DNA from: Drosophila miranda
Taxonomy: Eukaryota > Arthropoda > Insecta > Diptera > Drosophilidae
Direction of reading: 5' to 3'
Length of the DNA stretch: 64,000 nt
Assembly (NCBI RefSeq): GCF_003369915.1
Contig: NW_022881614.1
Coordinates: 32,130,474-32,194,473 of the forward strand
This document shows positions 53,327 to 63,161 of the stretch, in pieces. Under the pieces are notes generated by a model. That model searched no databases. It saw only the letters and a list, made by a program, of their open reading frames with translations, and was not told the origin of the DNA. How positions within the stretch are numbered: position 1 is the stretch's first letter; each line of letters starts with the position of its first letter. The position numbers and the translations under genes are program-made.

Positions 53327-53782
53327 GACTTGACACTGGCATCAAAACCTTTCGAGAGAAAGAACTGCCTTTGAAAATGTTTTTCTTGCACCAATCGTTT
53401 TCTTGCCGCTGCGAACGCATCTCAGATTGAGGACTTTTCGATGGAGTCAGCTGAAGAGGGCAACGGAAATATTAATTATATTCTTAAGCGGTATTTTTAT
53501 GTTGCATACATTTTTAAGGCCTATTGGAGTGCTGATCCTCTCTCGTCGATTGCCTTATATAGATCCCCAGAATCAAAATCTATGGAATATAGATTATCTA
53601 TTTCGTGTCGCATCTAAGATTCTTACAACATAAACTTGCAGTTTTAAGTGGGTGTCAAACGGATTTTCGAGTCTTGTCTGGCTTGTTTGCAATATTTAGT
53701 GCTGGGTACTTTTAACTTTACCTTTACTATATATACAATATATATTTCTTGGATAACTGTGAATGTATACTTGGAATGTTTT
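53327..53782 (+). repeat. Direct duplication D2 (right of inverted copy B)
   Basis: It matches D1 but lacks the bases before GACTTGACAC, so the 56-codon frame found at 50974 has lost its start here. It ends at the insertion point of the DINE at 53783. Confidence 0.92.
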
Positions 53783-54895
53783 TATACCCGATACTCAAAA
53801 TGAGTATTGGGGTATATTAGATTTGTGGTAAAAGTGGATGTGTGTAACGTCCAGAAGGAATCGTTTCCGACCCCATAAAGTATATATATTCTTGATCAGC
53901 ATCAATAGCCGAGTCGATTGAGCCATGTCTGTCTGTCCGTCTGTCCGTCTGTCCGTCCGTCCGTCTGTCCGTCCCCTTCAGCGCCCAGTGCTCAAAGACT
54001 ATAAGAGCTAGAGCAACGATGTTTTGTATCCAGACTTCTGTGATATGTCACTGCTACAAAAATATTTCAAAACTTCGCCCCGCCCACTTCCGCCCCCACA
54101 AAGGACGAAAATCTGTGGCATCCACATTTTTAAAGATACGATAAAACCAAAAACGCAGAATCGTAGAGGATGACTATATGTTTTAGAATGTAAGATCTCA
54201 GCCAGATCGTATAATTATTATAGCCAGAATCAAGAAAACAATTTCATTCTTTCTCGCTCTGTCTCTCTCTAACACGCAGGTTTCATGGTCGGTTTTGCCA
54301 ATTGCAAAATATGAGTTCAAGGATCTCAGAACCTATAAGAGCCAGAGCAATCAAATTTGGTATCCACACTCCTGTGATATCGGACCTTGACCGTTTCGTG
54401 TCCAAATTTCGCCACACCCCTTCCGCCCCCGCAAAGGACGAAAATCTGGGGCATCCACAAATCTCAGAGACTATTAAGGCTAGAGTAACCAAATTTGGTA
54501 TCCGCACTTCTGTTAGATCTCACTATAAAACGTATATCTCAGAATTTCACCCCACCCCCTTCCGCCCCCACAAAGGACGAAAATCTGTTGCATCCACAAT
54601 ATTGCACATTCAAGAAAACTAAAAACGCAGAATCATAGATAACGACCATATCTATCAGATTGCTGAATCTGGATCAGATCGGATCATTTTTATAGCCAAA
54701 AGGAACAAATCAATTTGCAGTGGGTACGCAGCGCCCGACGTCACGCTCAGACTGATTTTCTGTCTCTCTCGCATGCACTCTTTGTCGTGTCGTTTAATAT
54801 TAGCGGCGTCTGCCGGAGGAGAGCCATACTGACTAAGTATCGGGTATAACCGTAGAGTTGCGGTGTCCGCAGCAACTCACAACGTTCCCCCTCGT
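53783..54895 (+). mobile_element. INE-1/DINE-1-like Helitron, full length
   Basis: This 1,113-bp unit has the same ends as the tandem trio (TATACCCGATACTC to CCCCCTCGT) and all internal blocks. It is very similar to the copies at 36159-39508, indicating recent activity of the family. Confidence 0.92.
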
Positions 54896-55529
54896 TTGTT
54901 CTGAATTTGTTGGGTGTATAATATTGGGTGGATGTTGTTGGCGTATTTCTGACTAATCTGCGAGTATTGTTGTAATAAGCATTAGCATATATGTATGTAT
55001 GTACATATATACGATTATATGAAATATTTGACATATTTGAAGTATTATATATCATCTGTTCTTTGTTCTCATCTCAATATATGTACTCTTATATAAACAT
55101 TCATTTAAAGCTTCACCATTTAGTTGATATTTGTATATCAAATTACATTTCTTTAAAAGAGTTATATGTACAATAAACAAGATAAAGTAAAAATCAGAAA
55201 TTCGCCCATCAGTGGTTGCGGAAATACGCCAGAGACAATGATATGTTTCATTTGCGGATCGTAGTCCGATCCAACACGCACCACTGCAGGTGCAGTCCTC
55301 TAATGATGACGGAATAAGTTACTTAGTTCTAGCTATACTCATACAATACACGAGTATCTCCCTATTCTAGGCATAAAATTCGCACTACAATGCTGTTTCT
55401 TGTTGTTTCTCTTTGATCTACATGTAGTTTGTTCTGGTTTTGTTGTTGGTTGGTCTCATTTCAGTTGCGTTATTGGACAAGTTTTCGTAAACGTTTTTTA
55501 AAGTGGTCTTAAAATATGGTGTAATAAGT
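54896..55529. other. Host flank with a coding-like island on the minus strand (55299-55180)
   Basis: An acceptor-like CCGTCATCATTAG (minus strand, ending at 55300) precedes two open frames. One reads APAVVRVGSDYDPQMKHIIV, then SGVFPQPLMGEF; the other reads DCTCSGACWIGLRSANETYH. Either could be the last exon of a minus-strand host gene interrupted upstream by the CR1-like LINE and the errantivirus. No homologue is recognised with confidence. The rest is A/T-rich. Confidence 0.3.
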
Positions 55530-55609
55530 ATATTTATTTATTTATTTAAGAAATTAACAAATTATCTGTTAATAATGGTACTTAGTTACTAAAGGCGGAA
55601 AAAGATAAG

Positions 55610-56311
55610 TTAAAAGTTAGCTAAATTTAAATGATTATAAATATTGCATGCAATTAGTTTAAGAGATAGTTCAGGGGATAGGGTTTGACAGAGGGAGTTA
55701 TAATTATGGCATAAAACCCTAAAAGGTTCATGATCAGCATAATTAGACCTACATATGGGTAGACGGATAGGCCTAAAAGTACGGGTAGGTCTAGATGGAA
55801 CGGCCAAGTCAATCTGACCCAAGAGAGTTTGGGAGTCAACAGTCCCAAGAAGGAGCTTGTGCACGAACATTACGCCATTGCATATTCTGCGATGGTGCAA
55901 CGACGGTAGGTCAATAAGATTTAGCCTAGACCGGTAGGGTGGCAAGATTCTACCCGAGTCCCAGTTAAAGTTCCGAAGGGCAAAAATTAAAAATTGCTTT
56001 TGCACGGATTCAATAACCGCCTGCTGCTCTTTATACTGCGGGCTCCACACACAAGAACAATACTCCAATATAGGACGTACTAACGAGATGTACAGTTGTT
56101 TCGTAACGTACGGGTCGTCAAACTCCTTGGACCAACGCTTGATGAACGCTAAAACACCCTTAGCTTTATTTACAGTTGCAGCTATATGGGTGTTAAAACA
56201 CATCTTATGATCAAAAAGGACTCCGAGGTCATTTGAACTCGAAATTCGCTCAAGGACATGATTTCCTAGAACATATGGGACAAAATGAGGAGCGCGACGG
56301 TAAAATGTCAT
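55610..56311 (-). pseudogene. CR1-like ORF2, C-terminal part
   Basis: The 233-codon frame has RISSSNDLGVLFDHKMCF, IKRWSKEFDDPYVTKQLYIS and LVRPILEYCSCVWSP, the usual post-polymerase region. A single-base frame change at 56325-56345 separates it from the polymerase. Confidence 0.8.
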
Positions 56312-56331
56312 AAGTTTGCATTTGGAAAGGT

Positions 56332-57756
56332 TCAGAAAAGAAGATTAGTTGAACACCACAATAGTAGTTCACTTAGATCAAGTTGAAGGCGTGTGTGCAA
56401 ATACCAATCAGAGTAATAAAGACAGATTTTGACATCATCAGCATACATTAGTGTAGTAGAGTACGTTATAACTTGAGGAAGGTCATTCACAAATAAAATA
56501 AACAGAAGCGGGCCCAGATGACTTCCCTGTGGCACACCTGAAGTAACATTAACAGTATTTGACAACACGTTAGAAAACAAAACACGTTGAGTACGGTTAG
56601 AGAGATAGGACAAAATCCAATCTAGAAGATTCGTTGGGAACCCTAATAAAGAGAGCTTGTGAATAAGCAGAGCATGGTTCACAGAATCGAATGCCTTGCT
56701 GAATTCCGTAAAAACTACATCCGTCTGCAAACCAATTTGAAAACCACGGTGGATTAGGTTAGAAAACTCAATAAGGTTAGTCGATGTTGAACGATGTCTG
56801 AAAAAACCGTGTTGCGACGGAGATATCAAGCTGCAACAAAGATGTTGCAGTTGCCGGGTGACCAGGAACTCAAGAAGCTTCGGGATGGCGGAGAGCATTG
56901 CGATACCACGATAGTTTTCAATGTTTGATCTTGAACCTTTTTTGTGAAGCGGAATGATGTAGGACTCATTCCAAATTACTGGGAGACAAGACTGTTCCAA
57001 GGAGAGGTTGAAGAGAAAGGTCAAGGGTTTGCAAAGGGACTGGGCACAGTGTTTTAAGATGCAACTTGGTACCTTATCTGGACCCGCAGAAAACGATATG
57101 TCCATAGGTGACAAACCTTCCAGAACAACGCTTTCCTCGAAAAAGGGCAGAAAAATGCTGTTAGCTTGAGGTAGCTGGTACGGATACGGAGTGGATGCGT
57201 TGTAAATATGAGACGAGTACGTTGTTTGGAAAAAGTTAGCGAATAAATTTGCAATACCGACAGCAGAAGCTTCTTTTTTGTTCTGGTAATGAAGGGACGG
57301 AGGAAAAACGTTTGACTTGCGCTTAGAGTTAACGAACGAATAGAATTTTTTAGGATCACTACGAAAGTTACTACTATATTGTGAAAGGTAATGATTATAA
57401 CACTGACTATTGACGGCAAGGAACAGAGAGCGAGCGGAGGAGTATAGAGCTAAGGCCAACGTGGAGCCCGACTTCTGGTACTTTTTATAGAGCCGGGATT
57501 TATTATTTTTTAAGTATGACAAATACTTGGAGAACCAGGGAGGCTTGGACGATACAGGTACAGTGATATCTGGAACAAACGTATTAAGGGCGGAGTAAAT
57601 AGAACTATAAAACGAGTTAACAGTTGCATCTATGTTCGGTAATGAATAAAGAAACGACCAATCAACACGCGAGAGATTGTAAAAGATAACGAAGCAGGAG
57701 GCTAGGATCTGAAACGGTAGACGAGCAGATGGAGGGTATGATCGAGATCCATGCAC
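56332..57756 (-). pseudogene. CR1-like ORF2, reverse transcriptase
   Basis: The 474-codon frame holds SYIIPLHKKGSRSNIENYR, VVFTEFSKAFDSVNHALL, TSGVPQGSHLGPLLFILF and the catalytic LMYADDVKI. The first 150 residues are the linker after the missing endonuclease. The frame is long and clean, so decay is limited to truncation and the later shift. Confidence 0.85.
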
Positions 57757-57790
57757 GCGTTGCTGCCGGTCTCATGGTTAGTCGGGTAGA

Positions 57791-58254
57791 GTGGGGGTGG
57801 GGTAGGGAGAGATCGCGTCACGAGCTCGAGCATTAGGAGCAAAGACAATAAAAATAAGTTTCGCGTGCGGTTCAAGGTTCAGACGGAAGAAATTTACAGA
57901 GAAATGACAGTGTAGGGAGATGAGTCAGCGGAACTAATTCGAGCGGGAGTTGCTTGCGGTGTCATTGCAACTCGGTGTGCCCACCCTTCCTTGATCGCAC
58001 CGGTCCAAATAGGCTGAGAAATGGGTAACGATCCCTAAAATAAACGCTCTACTTCTGCTAGGTTACGTCATCTCGGCGCCACATGATCCTTAATAAAGGC
58101 AACAATTAACGGGAATTCATTACAAACAGTTTATTCATTAAACTTTCCTACAAGCTCTCATGGCCGCTAAGAGGGTAGATATATATGTATAAAGGCTACT
58201 AAAGTAATAAGGATAATATGTTCAAATAAGCTGCAATTAAGATTAATTATATAT
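57791..58254. other. Spacer between the CR1-like LINE and the errantivirus; no gene
   Basis: A G-rich stretch (57785-57815) and ordinary A/T-rich sequence, with no domain-bearing frame. The last four bases (ATAT, 58251-58254) are the likely target duplication of the errantivirus. Confidence 0.5.
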
Positions 58255-58846
58255 AGTGACATATCCATAATTCCCCACATCCCATACACATTATGTTTAT
58301 GTACAATTCATCCACCCCATCCACACAAGTAACAGGACCCCACTCAAGAATCAATAACTGTTTCTTCCCATACTCCAAGCTAGGGCCCCCCATAATATAA
58401 ACAATGGATCACATTGTTTCATCAACATTAGAATCACGCCACTCTCGAGAAATCGATTCTTTAGAATCACGCCACTCATGAGGACCAATCTAAGCTAGAC
58501 ATAAAACCAAGGAGTATCACATTCCTAGCTCCGTCATGTAATGCAACACTGATCGCCAGCAGTGGATGCCTTTCATCAAAGCCGACGCATCCCCAAATAT
58601 CGAATCAGGCACGTACGCCACCGACACGAAGATGCAGCCGAGGAAAGCAACGCCCGAAGCCAGAGTCGGGAGTTCCAAGAGAAGGGCTCATGGAAACTAG
58701 CCAGCAGCAGAGAGATCAGCTCCGTTTGAGACAAGCAGACCCAAAGTCAAGTCGGGGAATTCATTTAAATCTTGTGACATAAAGATATTTAAGTTGTAAA
58801 ATAAGTCTTTTTTAAAAAACTTAAAATCGAGTTGCGGATATTTAAC
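58255..58846 (+). repeat. 5' LTR of the errantivirus
   Basis: The left edge (AGTGACATATCC) is set by the ATAT flank and the group consensus. The right edge is set only by the primer site and may be a few bases off, as the 3' LTR cannot be compared. Confidence 0.75.
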
Positions 58847-58864
58847 TGGCGCAGTCGGTAGGAT
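58847..58864 (+). promoter_or_regulatory. Primer binding site (tRNA-Ser type)
   Basis: TGGCGCAGTCGGTAGGAT is the site used by the 17.6/297 group, complementary to tRNA-Ser. Confidence 0.75.
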
Positions 58865-59156
58865 TTCGTTTAAAATTAACTCCTATATTTCGGTAATGGT
58901 CAGCTTGTGTAATTTCTAATTACTGTGATCACGTAATCCCGGAATCGTTAATAAAATTGTTGAATCCGCCAAAGAACCTATGTGTTACGAGCACATACGA
59001 TTTGCAAAACTAAAATTAAGTGAACTGAAGTAAGCGGAGATAGTGATCCACCATGAACAGTGAAACACTCAATACAAAATCAAACAACTTACAAGTGAAC
59101 CAAAATAAAGTTAAAAACTACTGAAAACAAAACAAAACCCAATCAACACCAACAAC

Positions 59157-60014
59157 ATGGCGTTACCACCACTATCATTGAGCGAAATCCACTTGAACCA
59201 GGCACTGCTGTCGATCAGACAAATACCTGCCTATGACGGTTCATCTGGACAGCTAAGCTCATTTATCAAACGAATCGAATATGTATGCGGATTATATCCA
59301 ACTGAAGATCTTCGCCAGCAAAGGATCCTATTTGGAGCGACCGAGATCCAACTGTCAGGAGAGGCACAACGCATATCGCAAATGATACAACCCAACACGT
59401 GGCTCGAACTGCAGACGGAGCTGATCAACGAGTTCAAAAATCACACACCATATGAAGAACTCTTACGACAACTATACACCACCAGATTCAACGGCAGTCT
59501 TCGTAAGTTTATAGAAGAATTAGAGATAAAAGCATTATTAATAAACAATAAGCTAAACTTAGAAAACATACCAGAAAATAATGTCATTTATAAAAACGCT
59601 TTGAACAACACAATTAAAGATGTCATTACTCGAAAACTCCCTGACAGAATGTTCATGACCTTAGCAAGAAAAGATATTACCACATTGTCTAATCTTAAGA
59701 AGGCAGCACAAGAAGAAGGATTGTACGAAGCTAGTACAACAGATTCAGGTACAAATAAAGATCAATCGAAATCGTCTCAATCAAATCGAAAGAATGTTGG
59801 AAACTATTATCCAAATTATAATACTACTAACTATCTCAATCAAACTCAGAGTTCATCTGGAACAGGTCAGACTAATCGAACAAATCAAAATCAAAATTCC
59901 CAAAATCCTGGATTATACAATGAGTTCAAAAATTCCTTGAATCAAGGTAGGGCTCAGAATCCATTCAATCAGCAAATATCTCAAAACCAAGCTAGTGGGA
60001 GTGGACCCAACTAA
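59157..60014 (+). CDS. Errantivirus gag
   Basis: The 285-codon frame starts at MALPPLSLSEIHLNQ after a 5' leader of about 290 bp. A capsid-like helical part (QIPAYDGSSGQLSSFIKRIE; TWLELQTELINEFKNH) is followed by an Asn/Gln/Ser-rich tail without zinc knuckles, as in several errantiviruses. No internal stop is seen, so this part could still be expressed. Confidence 0.85.
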   Translation: MALPPLSLSEIHLNQALLSIRQIPAYDGSSGQLSSFIKRIEYVCGLYPTEDLRQQRILFGATEIQLSGEAQRISQMIQPNTWLELQTELINEFKNHTPYEELLRQLYTTRFNGSLRKFIEELEIKALLINNKLNLENIPENNVIYKNALNNTIKDVITRKLPDRMFMTLARKDITTLSNLKKAAQEEGLYEASTTDSGTNKDQSKSSQSNRKNVGNYYPNYNTTNYLNQTQSSSGTGQTNRTNQNQNSQNPGLYNEFKNSLNQGRAQNPFNQQISQNQASGSGPN

Positions 60015-60099
60015 AAAGAGGGAGGGAGAGCCAGAGTAGCCAAACGAAGATGGACGTAAATTTTCATCAAGCCGCGTCGGAAGAAACCGAGGAGGACCC

Positions 60100-60495
60100 T
60101 ATATAAACATTACCATTAATAAAAGAATATTAAGGTGTATCGCTGACTCGGGATCATCGATCAACATCATGAAAGAAAATTATACAGATTCCGAGATAAA
60201 AGACGATAACCTTACGGTCCATACCATCAATGGACCTGTCCGTTTAACTAAGAGTATAATGAGGAATGCGAACAAAACATGTCCGTCCGAACAAAAGTTC
60301 TACATACATAACTTTTCCGAAAATTATGATATTTTATTAGGAAGAGAATACTTGATGGCAAGTAAAGCCGTCATCGATTACAGAAATGACACTGTAACAC
60401 TAGGAGCTAGGTCGTACCCAATCATTCAGAGTGGAGAAGCTATTGAAGCCGGCAAGACCGCACAGAAGTGCACTGATCCCTCTACAAAAGAATAG
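60100..60495 (+). pseudogene. Errantivirus protease region, ended by a premature stop
   Basis: The frame carries the aspartic protease site CIADSGSSINIM (about 60130-60168, upstream of the first ATG at 60169) and YDILLGREYLMASKAVIDY. It should run on into reverse transcriptase but meets TAG at 60493-60495. The same frame reopens at 60592. Confidence 0.8.
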
Positions 60496-60591
60496 AAGAT
60501 CGCACCTAAGTGCCTTGACCCATCTCCAGAGGGAGATCAATACTTCGCTTCCGCTCTAAACAGTGAATTAAGGGAATGTAATCAATTAAGA

Positions 60592-61448
60592 TTGGAACAC
60601 TTAAACGACGAAGAGAGGGAAGAGTTAAAGAAGGTCTTATATGAGTTTAAGGATGTGCAGTACAGAGAAGGTGACAATTTGACTTTCACAAGTACAATCA
60701 AGCACGAGATCAAAACTCAACATGAAGACCCGGTCTACAGACGACCATACAAATATGCCCAGATACATGATCAGGAGGTAAACCAGCAAATCAAAGATAT
60801 GATCAGGCAGGGAATAATTCGAAAGTCGAATTCTCCTTACTGCTCGCCCATATCTATGATTCCGAAGAAGATAGATGCTTCAGGAAAGCAAAAATATCGA
60901 ATGGTAGTAGACTATAGAAGTCTAAATGAAATAATAGTTAAGGACAAATTCCCAACTCCACGAATGGATGAAATCCTAGACAAACTAGGTAAATGTCAGT
61001 ATTTTACGACAATCGATTAGCAAAAGGTTTCCATCAAATACCCATGGAACCTAGCTCAATCCCCAAAACTGCGTTCTCCACTAAGCATGGACATTACGAG
61101 TTCACTCGTATGCCCTTTGGGCTAACCACTGCCCCAGCTACCTTCCAAAGATGTATGAACAATCTGCTAGAAGAGTTAATCTTCAAAGATTGCTTTGTAT
61201 ACTTAGATGACATCATTATATTTTCCACTTCATTGGAAGAACACTTGTTGTCACTAAGGAGAGTATTTGGAAAGTTGAGAGACGCCAACTTGAAGCTACA
61301 AATGGATAAATGTGAATTCATGAAAAAGGAAACTGAATTCCTAGGTCATGTAGTCACTACTGAAGGAATAGTACCAAATCCAGGCAAAATCTCTGCCATT
61401 GTCAAATTTCCAATACCAGAAACGACTAAACAAATAAAGTCATTCTAA
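60592..61448 (+). pseudogene. Errantivirus reverse transcriptase, frameshift and nonsense mutation
   Basis: Two overlapping frames hold the polymerase. The first (to 61020) has YCSPISMIPKKIDASGKQKY and RMVVDYRSLNE. The second (from 60993) has [20 protein letters not shown] and the catalytic [10 protein letters not shown]. One base appears to be missing near 61015-61020, and a TAA at 61446-61448 interrupts before GLCGFYRKFIPNF. The enzyme is not encoded intact. Confidence 0.85.
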
Positions 61449-62846
61449 GGTCTGTGCGGGTTCTACAGGAAATTCATTCCTAATTTTGCAAACATAGCAA
61501 AACCCATGACACTCAAACTAAAGAAAGGAGCTGTCATAGACCCCAGGGAAGAAAAGTACGTCGAGGCATTTGAGAGACTAAAAGTACTCATCACCTCAGA
61601 CCCTATCCTTGCGTTCCCAGACTTTGACAAAATGTTCACGGTAACAACCGACGCTAGTAACATAGCATTAAGAGCGGTTTTGTCACAAGAACACAAACCG
61701 ATCTGCTACGCTAGCAGAACCCTAAATGAACATGAAATAAACTATTCAGCCATCGAAAAGGAATTATTAGCGATCGTATGGGCAACCAAGTATTTCCGTT
61801 CATACCTGTTCGGTAGAAAATTCGAGATACAAAGCGATCATAAACCCTTGATTTGGTTGAACAACCTCAAGGAGCCAAATATGAAATTACAAAGGTGGAA
61901 AATAAAACTGAATGAGTTTGATTTTAAAATGAAATATCTACCAGGCAAAGAAAATCATGTAGCTGATGCCTTATCAAGGGTAAAGATTAATGAAAATCTC
62001 CTTGGAGAACCTTCCAATAGCGTTGGTGCAACTGTACATAGCGCACAGGAAGACAATCTAAATCACATTGCTATCACGGAAAGACCAATTAACTATTACA
62101 ATGGGCAAATTGAGCTAATAAAAGGCAATGAAGATAAGGTAGAAACAATTCGTTATTTTCACAAGCTAATCATCAAGATCACGTATAAGGAAATGACTAA
62201 CACATTAGCGAAGGATATAATAAAGGAATATCTATTCACCAAAAAGAGCGCATTATATTTCCATAACGAAATAGATTTTCCTCCATTCCAAAAGGCCTAT
62301 TTAGAAATCATTAATTCTAACAATATAACCAAAGCTATTAAATCAAGCACGAAACTCCTAGATATTCAGAATTACGCTGAATTTAAAGAAACCATATTAA
62401 AGAATCATAAAGGCTTACTCCATCCAGGGATAGAGGAAACCGTCAATTGGTTTAGGGGAAAATACTATTACCCGGATTATCAAAAACTAATCCAAAACAT
62501 CATAAACGAATGTCCTACTTGTAATGTTGCCAAAACAGAGCATAGAAATACGAAGTTGGCATTCGAAACTACACCGGAAATACTGAACATCAGAGAGAAA
62601 TACGTCATAGATTTCTATATGGTTGGTAACCAAAAGTTCCTATCATGTATTGACGTATACTCGAAGTTTGCCACTCTTGTAGAAGTAAAAAGTCGTGACT
62701 GGTTAGAAGCAAAAAGAGCCATCATGAAAGTTTTTAACGAGATGGGCAAACCAATTGAAATCAAAGCCGATAAAGATTCAGCTTTTATGTGCACAGCATT
62801 GCAAGCATGGCAGAATGCGGAAAACGTCAAAAATAACCACAAATAG
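61449..62846 (+). pseudogene. Errantivirus RNase H and integrase, core deleted
   Basis: The frame (446 codons from 61506) includes RNase H (TVTTDASNIALRAVLSQ; ELLAIVWATKYFRSYL) and the integrase zinc-binding part (HKGLLHPGIEET; CPTCNVAKTEH), then VIDFYMVGNQKFLSCIDVYS. After ADKDSAF the sequence skips the later core, including the region of the third acidic residue. It resumes in another frame at 62850 (RTPADIFIYAG to 63054). The integrase is inactive. Confidence 0.83.
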
Positions 62847-63161
62847 GACACCAGCTGATATATTCATTTATGCAGGCTCACCTGATTATGACACCCAACT
62901 AAATAAAGTGAATGAAATCACTCAATTAAATAAAAACCGCATAGAGTATGAAGTAGATACCCGCTATAAACTATCACCTCTAGTTAAGTCTAAGGTAACA
63001 AATCCTTTCAAAAGGACCGTCGAAATTAGACAGGTAGACGAAAAACATTATTAAGAAAAGAATAGGGGTAGGAAAATAACTGATTATAAATCAAAATTCC
63101 AGAAAAAAAAAGAAATCTAATAGAAGCAAATATAATAATTCCAGAGAAACCGAGGAAGTTA

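Larger units (their letters stand above)
51536..53328 (+). repeat. 1,793-bp inverted duplication, copy B
   Basis: It matches the reverse complement of 45557-47349. It sits exactly between the direct repeats D1 and D2, whereas copy A has no such flanks. Contents: promoter-like motifs, a long-frame 63-bp repeat region and a small spliced gene (52922-53246). Confidence 0.95.
55530..57790 (-). mobile_element. CR1-like LINE, 5' truncated
   Basis: This is a minus-strand element whose 3' end carries a (TAAA)n tail (TTTATTTATTTATTTA at 55532-55548 on the plus strand), a microsatellite tail as in CR1-type LINEs. Reverse transcriptase is present but the endonuclease domain is not. The 5' edge near 57780 is approximate. 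Confidence 0.75.

Noticed and set aside
45557..53328. Treating the 1,793-bp segment as a DNA transposon
   Set aside because: No terminal inverted repeats, no short target duplication at copy A, and a promoter plus spliced gene inside; segmental duplication fits better, though a genome search is needed.
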